DNA from: Candidatus Uhrbacteria bacterium
Lineage (GTDB): Bacteria > Patescibacteriota > Patescibacteriia > UBA9934
NCBI GenBank assembly: GCA_003453595.1
Contig: DMOG01000014.1
Coordinates: forward strand, 1-12,832
Direction of reading: 5' to 3'
Length of the DNA: 12,832 bases
Positions 5,864 through 12,832 of this stretch are shown piece by piece (position 1 is the stretch's first letter; each line of letters begins with the position of its first letter). The notes below the pieces were generated by a model, which saw only the letters and a list, made by a program, of their open reading frames with translations, searched no databases and had not been told where the DNA came from. Made by a program: the position numbers and the translations under genes.

Positions 5864-6430
5864 ATGGCAGTTCCAAATGCGATTCGACGCGGTACAGTTA
5901 TTAAAGCAAATGATGACCTGTGGGTTGTCACTAACTTCACGCGTTCATCTTCTGGTCGTGGCGGTGGCTTTGTTCGAGTTAAAATGAAGTCCCTTTCCAC
6001 AGGAAAAGTGATTGATAACACCTACAAATCAGGTGAATCATTAGAGTTTGCTGATGTGATGAACAAAAAAATGCAATACATTTTTGCCGAAGGGACAATG
6101 TATAACTTTATGGACGGCGTTACTTTTGAGCAGGTTTCAATTAGTGAGGACATGGTCGGGGATTCTGTTCAATATTTAAAAGAAGGTTTAGAAGTGATCG
6201 TGATTATGTACGGCGACAAGCCAATTGCCATTGATATACCAGTAAAGGTTGACTATGTTGTGGCTCAAACAGAACCAGCTTCCAAGGGAGATACAGTTTC
6301 TGGAAATGTCCAAAAAGACGCAGTCATGGACAACGGCCTAAAAGTCCGAGTCCCAATCTTCATAAACCAAGGCGACACAATTCGGGTAAATTCGGAAGAG
6401 GGGGTTTATCTCGAGCGGGTTAATAAGTAG
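5864..6430 (+). CDS. efp: Translation elongation factor P, Arg-type loop
   Basis: EF-P enters the ribosomal E site and relieves stalling at polyproline. The three family domains are present in 188 aa: KOW-like 1-64, OB 65-125, C-terminal OB 126-188 with VAQTEPASKGDTVSG. The domain I loop tip is SSSGRGGGF, with Arg32 where the common PGKG loop has Lys34. SGR followed by V-x-M-K resembles the rhamnosylated EF-P of Pseudomonas (SGRNAAVVKMK), which is modified by EarP. No modifying enzyme is in this window. No SD; the start is set by the conserved N-terminus. It may depend on readthrough from the S18 operon. Ends in its own hairpin terminator. Confidence 0.95.
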   Translation: MAVPNAIRRGTVIKANDDLWVVTNFTRSSSGRGGGFVRVKMKSLSTGKVIDNTYKSGESLEFADVMNKKMQYIFAEGTMYNFMDGVTFEQVSISEDMVGDSVQYLKEGLEVIVIMYGDKPIAIDIPVKVDYVVAQTEPASKGDTVSGNVQKDAVMDNGLKVRVPIFINQGDTIRVNSEEGVYLERVNK

Positions 6431-6447
6431 AAGGTAGAAATAAGATC

Positions 6448-6478
6448 AATAAGACCTATGCGACCCATAGGTCTTATT
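6448..6478 (+). terminator. efp terminator
   Basis: A perfect 13-bp stem: AATAAGACCTATG (6448-6460) with CATAGGTCTTATT (6466-6478), and a 5-nt loop, followed by TATTTTATT. The AT-rich outer stem could also work on the other strand. Confidence 0.8.
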
Positions 6479-6570
6479 TATTTTATTCCGAGACTTAGTC
6501 ACCCCAGGTTAGGTCTTAAAGAGTCTTCTTTCTATCCTTGCGACCCTCTTAACTCTTTAATTCTTTCTCC

Positions 6571-6610
6571 AAAAAAAAGCACAAGCCCTGCCGCAGAGCG
6601 CTGGGCAGGG
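6571..6610 (-). terminator. PP2C phosphatase terminator
   Basis: On the minus strand CCCTGCC and GGCAGGG (6604-6610 with 6586-6592) form a stem. It is followed after seven bases by eight U (6571-6578). The spacing before the U-run is longer than ideal. Confidence 0.5.
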
Positions 6611-6630
6611 AGGTTGGGGTGGGGATGAGG

Positions 6631-7392
6631 TCATTCGATGGGACAGCAGGTGGGGTTTGTCCCGAGGCTGTTTTGGGTGTCAGATGGTTGGTCAATCGCT
6701 CTGACAACAACAATGGTGATGTTGTCTTTGCACGGTCTTGGCAGACATTTTGCCATTTGAAGCAGGTCCCTGGCGATTTCCAATGCGCTGTCATTTCTTG
6801 CTAATGCTTTCTGAATATTGATCGGGAGCAAAAGATCTGAGAGCCCGTCTGTGCAGAACATAAGGGTCTCGCCAGGATTGAACCATATTTCGTAGGTGCT
6901 GAAGTTGGCGTGCTCATGCAGGCCGTAGGCATCATAGATCTGGTTCTTTTTTTCATGGTTAAGTCGGTCTTTTTCGTTCATGCCAGCAAGTGGCGTGTCG
7001 TCGACCGAGATTTGTTGTAGGCCCTTTTGCCCGAATAGGTAGACCCTTGAGTCACCGATATGAACAATGTGAGCCCGGCAGTATCTCTGATTGATCCAAC
7101 CAATCGTGCCGACTGCGCCGGCTCGTTCGCAGCCACGCTTGTCTTTATTAATTGCATAGACTGCTGCGTGAGCACGCTTTGCTGCGGCGAGCAGAGGCTC
7201 CATCGACGCCTTATCTTCGTGCTGCAAGTACTCGTATTCTTTCAAAACCAATTGGGCGGCCTTGTCTCCATTTTTATGGCCCCCCATTCCGTCGATGACT
7301 CCAAAGATCATGGCTGGAAAAAGCATTACGGCGAGATCTTGCTGGTAAGACCTATCGCCAGGGTCGCTAATAGCTGCGAAATCGAGCTTCAT
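6631..7392 (-). CDS. PPM/PP2C-family serine/threonine protein phosphatase
   Basis: Metal-dependent phosphatase likely to reverse Ser/Thr phosphorylation in the cytoplasm. 253 aa, complete and single-domain, like bacterial PrpC/Stp. Motifs in order: SDPGDRSYQQD (RxxNxD-like, Asp19), VIDGMGGHKNGDKAA (metal-binding Asp34 and Gly35), HIVHIGDSRVYL, FCTDGLSD and CKDNITIVVV. No membrane segment. The last 20 residues are extra and Cys/Pro-containing. The start is chosen because TGGAGG sits 5 nt before the ATG. No kinase is adjacent, so its partner is unknown. It is somewhat richer in GC than the core genes and has its own promoter and terminator, suggesting an accessory single-gene unit. It diverges from ftsK. 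Confidence 0.92.
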   Translation of the reverse strand: MKLDFAAISDPGDRSYQQDLAVMLFPAMIFGVIDGMGGHKNGDKAAQLVLKEYEYLQHEDKASMEPLLAAAKRAHAAVYAINKDKRGCERAGAVGTIGWINQRYCRAHIVHIGDSRVYLFGQKGLQQISVDDTPLAGMNEKDRLNHEKKNQIYDAYGLHEHANFSTYEIWFNPGETLMFCTDGLSDLLLPINIQKALARNDSALEIARDLLQMAKCLPRPCKDNITIVVVRAIDQPSDTQNSLGTNPTCCPIE

Positions 7393-7414
7393 GATTCCTC
7401 CAGAATCGGTTGAG

Positions 7415-7443
7415 GTTCTACAACAAAGGTATCGTATTGTCAG
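7415..7443 (-). promoter_or_regulatory. PP2C phosphatase promoter
   Basis: On the minus strand: CTGACA (7438-7443), a 17-bp spacer, then TAGAAC (7415-7420). The 5' UTR would be about 15 nt, just enough to hold the SD. Confidence 0.4.
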
Positions 7444-7479
7444 GCTTGTGTAAATGAACCGTGGGAAGATCGTAAAAAT

Positions 7480-7485
7480 TATGAT
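7480..7485 (+). promoter_or_regulatory. -10 box of ftsK, predicts leaderless mRNA
   Basis: TATGAT (5 of 6) with no clear -35. The expected start, 7 nt on, coincides with the ATG at 7492, and no SD is present. Confidence 0.35.
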
Positions 7486-7491
7486 AAACTA

Positions 7492-9888
<2,397 letters not shown>

Positions 9889-9890
9889 TT

Positions 9891-10595
9891 ATGGTTTTTG
9901 TCATGCGAAAACTTGATTCTGAGCCACAATCGCTTGCAAAAAAGCTAAGGGCTTTGCGTCGAGGAAAAGCAGTGACCTTGGATATGATGGAGCGTCACAC
10001 TCATATTCAACGGAAGTATTTAGAGGCGCTCGAGCAAGGAAGATTTGAGTGTTTACCCGAGCCATTGTATGCACGGAATTTTATTAGAGCATACGCTCGT
10101 GCTTTGGAAGCTGATGAAAGTTATTTTTTGGAGCTTTATGAAGAAGAGTGTGGAGTTTGCGATCTAATTGGACCAATGTGCTCACCGCGTCAAAAAGTTG
10201 ATAGAAAAAGATTTATTATTTGGAATCAAATGGTTCGCTATAGTGCTTTGGCTTGTTTGCTGCTTTTAATATTTGGATATATTGGTTGGCAGGTTTTTTC
10301 AATTATTCAGCCACCAAGTATTGTACTTCTATCTCCAGCCACAGATGTTTTAATTCATGAAGCCCGGCTGTCTGTTTATGGGATTGTTGAGGGTGAGGCA
10401 AGCGTTTTTATCAATGGTGAGCCAATCGTAGTTAATGAGGATTTTACATTTGATGCCTCAGTTGATTTAAGAGAGGGTATGAATATACTAGTGATCGAGG
10501 CTGAACGAAGATACTCGCGCCGAGCAGTTATTGAAAGATCAGTTGTTTTTGATCCTCAACAGGGGATAAGTCAGGTGAGTTATTTTTTGCAGTAA
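9891..10595 (+). CDS. RodZ-like membrane HTH protein
   Basis: 234 aa. Residues about 12-85 form an HTH_25/Xre-type domain as in RodZ: SLAKKLRALRRGKAVTLDMM, then RKYLEALEQGRFECLPEP and YARNFIRAYARAL. One membrane segment follows at about 116-138 (YSALACLLLLIFGYIGW). The outside part (141-225) is a single beta-rich domain of the kind found in short Gram-positive and Patescibacteria RodZ relatives (PPSIVLLSPATD, then VFINGEP and LREGMNILVIEAE). RodZ ties MreB to the membrane and shapes the cell. No mreB is in the window, so the exact role is open. It follows ftsK after 2 nt and is probably co-transcribed with it. A start at codon 5 (9903) is possible. Confidence 0.85.
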   Translation: MVFVMRKLDSEPQSLAKKLRALRRGKAVTLDMMERHTHIQRKYLEALEQGRFECLPEPLYARNFIRAYARALEADESYFLELYEEECGVCDLIGPMCSPRQKVDRKRFIIWNQMVRYSALACLLLLIFGYIGWQVFSIIQPPSIVLLSPATDVLIHEARLSVYGIVEGEASVFINGEPIVVNEDFTFDASVDLREGMNILVIEAERRYSRRAVIERSVVFDPQQGISQVSYFLQ

Positions 10596-10597
10596 TG

Positions 10598-10603
10598 TAT
10601 AAT
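10598..10603 (+). promoter_or_regulatory. recA -10 box (TATAAT)
   Basis: A perfect TATAAT just past the rodZ-like stop, with TG directly in front and no good -35. It would give recA a leader of about 75 nt. Confidence 0.4.
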
Positions 10604-10610
10604 TGTATTT

Positions 10611-10661
10611 GAGGAGGACGCGCAAAACATGTGTGTCGTCTTTTATTTTAAAGGCGCGTTC
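10611..10661 (+). promoter_or_regulatory. recA leader with competing hairpins and an 11-codon ORF
   Basis: Hairpin A: GACGCGC (10617-10623) with GTGTGTC (10631-10637), two G-U, followed by CGTCTTTTATTTT, terminator-like. Hairpin B: GGACGCGC (10616-10623) with GCGCGTTC (10654-10661). They share one arm, so only one can form. A strong SD (GAGGAGG, 10611-10617) precedes an 11-codon ORF, 10629-10664 (MCVVFYFKGAF). The recA ATG itself has no SD. Could be attenuation or chance. Confidence 0.3.
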
Positions 10662-10685
10662 TAATCCATCCTTATTTATTATCTT

Positions 10686-11693
10686 ATGTCTAAAACAAAT
10701 GAACAAAAAGCCAGATTTCAGGCAGCTGATGAAGCGATCTCACAAATTAAACAAAGATTTGGCGAAGGCTCAATTATGCGATTGGGCGAAGCAAAGGCCA
10801 TGCAAATTGAGTCTATTTCAACAGGTTGTTTATCACTTGATTTAGCTCTTGGTGTTGGTGGCGTGCCAAGAGGCCGAATTATTGAGATTTATGGACCAGA
10901 GTCATCTGGAAAAACAACCTTAGCTCAGCATATTGTGGCTGAGGTGCAAAAAATCGGTGGAGTCGCCGCCTTTGTTGATGCTGAGCATGCGCTTGATCCT
11001 GAGTATGCGGAAAAAATTGGAGTAAATATTGAGGAATTGTTTATTTCCCAGCCAGATAATGGGGAACAGGCACTAGAAATTGTTGATACACTTGTTCGTT
11101 CAAGTGCGGTTGATGTAATTGTGATCGATTCTGTCGCTGCATTAACGCCAAAGGCAGAAATAGAAGGTGATATGGGCGATCATCACATGGGAGCACAGGC
11201 TAGATTAATGAGTCAGGCTTTGCGAAAACTTGCTGGAATTATTTCAAAGTCCCATACAACCGTTATTTTTATCAATCAGATTCGTCATAAAATTGGGGTA
11301 ATGTTTGGAAATCCTGAAACAACATCAGGAGGTAATGCTCTAAAATTCTATTGCTCGGTACGAATTGAGGTCCGTCGAGCAGCTCAAATCAAGCAAGGAG
11401 ATTTGATTATTGGTAATAGAGTTAAAGCAAAAGTTGTTAAAAATAAGGTTGCTCCGCCATTTAAGGCCTGTGAGTTCGACATTATGTACAACGAAGGCAT
11501 CTCTACATCTGGTGATCTTTTGGATGTGGGTGTTGTGATCGGAACAATAGAGAAAAAAGGCAATACATATTCATTTGGCGAGGAAAGATTAGGTGTTGGT
11601 CGCGAAAACGCTCGTCACTTCTTAAGAGAAAACAAAGATATTTTTGCAAAAATCCGCAAAATGACTGAAGAAAAGATAAAATTAGGGGAATAG
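10686..11693 (+). CDS. recA: Recombinase RecA
   Basis: RecA forms filaments on single-stranded DNA, carries out strand exchange and triggers SOS-type cleavage. 335 aa. Walker A GPESSGKT (70-77), catalytic Glu100 in DAEHALD, Walker B VIVIDS (144-149), and loop L2 region FINQIRHKIGVMFGNPETTSGGNALKFY. L2 has His201 where most RecA have Met (IRMKIG), and KFYC in place of KFYA. The C-terminal lobe is present, but the acidic tail of E. coli RecA is missing; the protein ends KMTEEKIKLGE. The ATG has no SD. Last gene of the ftsK - rodZ-like - recA run, followed by a hairpin terminator. Confidence 0.98.
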   Translation: MSKTNEQKARFQAADEAISQIKQRFGEGSIMRLGEAKAMQIESISTGCLSLDLALGVGGVPRGRIIEIYGPESSGKTTLAQHIVAEVQKIGGVAAFVDAEHALDPEYAEKIGVNIEELFISQPDNGEQALEIVDTLVRSSAVDVIVIDSVAALTPKAEIEGDMGDHHMGAQARLMSQALRKLAGIISKSHTTVIFINQIRHKIGVMFGNPETTSGGNALKFYCSVRIEVRRAAQIKQGDLIIGNRVKAKVVKNKVAPPFKACEFDIMYNEGISTSGDLLDVGVVIGTIEKKGNTYSFGEERLGVGRENARHFLRENKDIFAKIRKMTEEKIKLGE

Positions 11694-11715
11694 AAGTTAA
11701 CAGAAAAAAGTACAC

Positions 11716-11746
11716 AGCCCTGAGCCCATGGAGATGGCTCAGGGCT
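11716..11746 (+). terminator. Terminator between recA and the hypothetical gene
   Basis: A perfect 11-bp stem: AGCCCTGAGCC (11716-11726) with GGCTCAGGGCT (11736-11746), and a 9-nt loop. TTGAGGTTTT follows on the plus strand and GTGTACTTTTTTC on the minus strand, so it serves both converging genes. Confidence 0.65.
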
Positions 11747-11756
11747 TTGAGGTTTT

Positions 11757-11770
11757 AGCGCGGCCGCGCT
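11757..11770. repeat. 14-bp GC-only-core palindrome
   Basis: AGCGCGGCCGCGCT, a perfect palindrome containing GCGGCCGC. It sits 6 bp past the stop of the hypothetical gene, in AT-rich surroundings. No U-run follows. It may be part of that gene's 3' end. Confidence 0.6.
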
Positions 11771-11776
11771 CAACGG

Positions 11777-12481
11777 CTACAGATATCCATTTTTTTCTAC
11801 AAGCCGCATAAGTTGGCGTGCTGTGAAATTAATTCCCAGTGGTAATCCGGCATCGATGAGTGCTTGGGCAATCTCGCGGGTTCTGGCAAATCGTATGCCA
11901 TAAAGACCAATGTCGATAACAGAAGCTTCCCACACTTTTGAATGCAAATATTCAGTTATCTGCATTTTGGTGGCAAAATTGTCAGCCGCAAATTCATGTG
12001 GATGGTGCATGTGCTGCACTTGAGCAAACCGCTGTTCTATTTGCCAAACATGACTGTAATCAGCATTTCTTAGAGCAGTCACCGTGGCTTTTCTGAGTCC
12101 GAGCCTTTCAATCGGTTCAAAAAGCATTGGGTGAAGATGTTTTCGAAGCTCAAAGGCAGTTGCGCTTATCTTGCCATGGCCAGCATCATGGTATTCGTAA
12201 CTAACATCTAAAATTTCATTCAATCCAGAAATAGCACATAGAAATCCCAGTATTTCCTCACATTCTTGATACGCAGGGAATTCTACTAAGATAAATGGAG
12301 GGCGGGGATTTGACCCATTATCTAAAGTACATGGCTGTGTTTGCTGGCCATACTTCTTCGCAGGAGGGCAAAGATAGATATAGCTGTTTATTGCCACGAT
12401 CCGTGTGCCATCGATGATGTGTGAATTTCTGGTGAGAGCAGGCTTGCCACTTTCACTGGACTCAAGAACTAAATACAGCAT
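11777..12481 (-). CDS. Hypothetical protein with alpha-CTD-like helical segment
   Basis: I do not recognise the family. From the chosen start it has 234 aa, no signal peptide and no membrane segment. Residues about 1-70 look like beta strands (MLYLVLESS, RIVAINSYIYLCPP, PPFILVEFPAY). A helical part follows (71-95), then YHDAGHGK. Residues 121-151 (FEPIERLGLRKATVTALRNADYSHVWQIEQR) resemble the helix-hairpin-helix pattern of the RNA polymerase alpha C-terminal domain. A second similar stretch follows (IGLYGIRFARTREIAQALIDAGLP). DNA or RNA contact is possible, not shown. Start: GGAGAGG lies just before the ATG at 12481. Longer in-frame starts at 12544 and 12592 lack an SD and overlap the promoter candidate. 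Single-gene unit converging on recA. Confidence 0.7.
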   Translation of the reverse strand: MLYLVLESSESGKPALTRNSHIIDGTRIVAINSYIYLCPPAKKYGQQTQPCTLDNGSNPRPPFILVEFPAYQECEEILGFLCAISGLNEILDVSYEYHDAGHGKISATAFELRKHLHPMLFEPIERLGLRKATVTALRNADYSHVWQIEQRFAQVQHMHHPHEFAADNFATKMQITEYLHSKVWEASVIDIGLYGIRFARTREIAQALIDAGLPLGINFTARQLMRLVEKNGYL

Positions 12482-12542
12482 TTTCCTCTCCAGGTTCGTT
12501 TTTGGCTCATTGGGGCTAAATTGAGTCGGGAATCGACGATTC

Positions 12543-12571
12543 ATCTTGTATTTTTTTGCATGTCCTGTCAA
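12543..12571 (-). promoter_or_regulatory. Promoter candidate of the hypothetical gene
   Basis: TTGACA (12566-12571) on the minus strand, with CAAGAT at a 17-bp spacing (TACAAG at 15). A second perfect TTGACA lies 21 bp upstream (12587-12592). The -10 is weak. Confidence 0.3.
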
Positions 12572-12601
12572 TAATTTTGAGAAGTATGTCAATCATAGAT
12601 A

Positions 12602-12630
12602 TTTACTGTTAGGTTTTTTTCGCGTATTAT
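12602..12630 (+). promoter_or_regulatory. Promoter of the structured RNA
   Basis: TTTACT (12602-12607), an exact 17-bp spacer, then TATTAT (12625-12630, 5 of 6). The predicted start (about 12637) lies at the foot of the closing stem of the RNA. Confidence 0.5.
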
Positions 12631-12636
12631 TGCTAT

Positions 12637-12791
12637 ATATTGCTTTTGAATATTAACTGCGGGGTGAAGCGTTTTTTTAACAGATCACTGTCCGTACACC
12701 CTGCTGAAGGGTACTCTACTCTAGTACGCTAACATTGGCCTGTTCCTTAATTTGTCTTTTCCCTGCAGTTTGTATTCAAAAGTTGTTTTTT
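12637..12791 (+). ncRNA. Rod-shaped structured RNA of about 150 nt, 6S-like candidate
   Basis: The closing stem pairs 12643-12664 with 12761-12782: 19 Watson-Crick pairs, 2 G-U and one U-U mismatch. A U-rich bubble follows (about 12670-12678 opposite 12745-12755). The apical arm starts with AACAG (12679-12683) and CTGTT (12740-12744), continues through short helices with mismatches to CGTAC (12693-12697) and GTACG (12724-12728), and ends in hairpin ACCCT-GCTGA-AGGGT (12698-12712). Six U (12786-12791) follow the closing stem. The G-U pairs favour the plus strand. Long closing stem, central bubble and bulged apical arm is the layout of 6S RNA, which binds sigma70 polymerase. It is short for 6S, and I cannot confirm conserved residues. 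Confidence 0.55.
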
Positions 12792-12832
12792 ATACATATT
12801 TCCAATAATCGCAGTAGATAATAAATAAGTGT

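Noticed and set aside
7060..7413. 117-aa plus-strand ORF opposite the phosphatase
   Set aside because: All PP2C motifs lie on the other strand, with SD and promoter.
10603..10845. 80-aa plus-strand ORF over the recA start
   Set aside because: Out-of-frame overlap of recA; its sequence mirrors recA codons in another frame.
12637..12791. tmRNA, SRP RNA or RNase P RNA
   Set aside because: Too short for tmRNA or RNase P, with no tRNA-like end and no GGAAG-type SRP loop; the rod shape fits 6S better.

Overview
The window looks like chromosome from a Patescibacteria (Candidate Phyla Radiation) bacterium, probably of the Parcubacteria type. This is judged from AT-rich core genes, housekeeping genes mostly without Shine-Dalgarno (SD) sites, stand-alone Cas2/PaaX-like and Trm11/Trm-G10-like proteins, an S6 with a long charged tail, and the order ftsK - rodZ-like - recA. 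Protein similarity was judged by eye only. TAA, TAG and TGA all act as stops, so nothing suggests a recoded genetic code.

Layout. (1) ychF on the plus strand, with a hairpin terminator. (2) A strikingly GC-rich lytic transglycosylase gene on the minus strand, with its own promoter, SD and terminator. (3) A small AT-rich Cas2/PaaX-like gene with copies of one long GC-rich palindrome on both sides. (4) A THUMP/UPF0020-type RNA methyltransferase transcribed from a promoter that predicts a leaderless mRNA. (5) A 281-bp divergent region with a GACTTAGAC inverted repeat, an 11-bp tandem repeat and a good sigma70-type promoter, leading into rpsF-ssb-rpsR (1-nt gaps, strong terminator). (6) efp, whose loop carries Arg instead of Lys. 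(7) A PP2C phosphatase on the minus strand, again with its own promoter, SD and terminator. (8) ftsK, whose C-terminus carries a run of 29 Asp encoded by a perfect (GAT)29 tract, followed by a RodZ-like membrane HTH protein and recA. (9) A minus-strand gene of unknown function. (10) At the right end, a promoter, a rod-shaped structured RNA of about 150 nt with 6S-like architecture, and a U-run.

Two gene populations can be seen. The core genes (ychF, methyltransferase, ssb, rpsR, efp, ftsK, rodZ-like, recA) lack a clear SD and several may be leaderless. Three accessory single-gene units (transglycosylase, PP2C, hypothetical) are all on the minus strand and have TTGACA-like promoters, short 5' UTRs, strong SDs and their own terminators, which suggests acquisition as complete cassettes or a distinct expression mode. 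The core genes cover translation (YchF, S6, S18, EF-P, RNA methylation), replication and repair (SSB, RecA) and division or chromosome segregation (FtsK, RodZ-like).

The most unusual items are the palindrome-flanked Cas2-like gene, the 6S-like RNA candidate, the poly-Asp FtsK, the Arg-type EF-P and the GC-rich transglycosylase cassette. No tRNA, rRNA, CRISPR array or transposase was seen.
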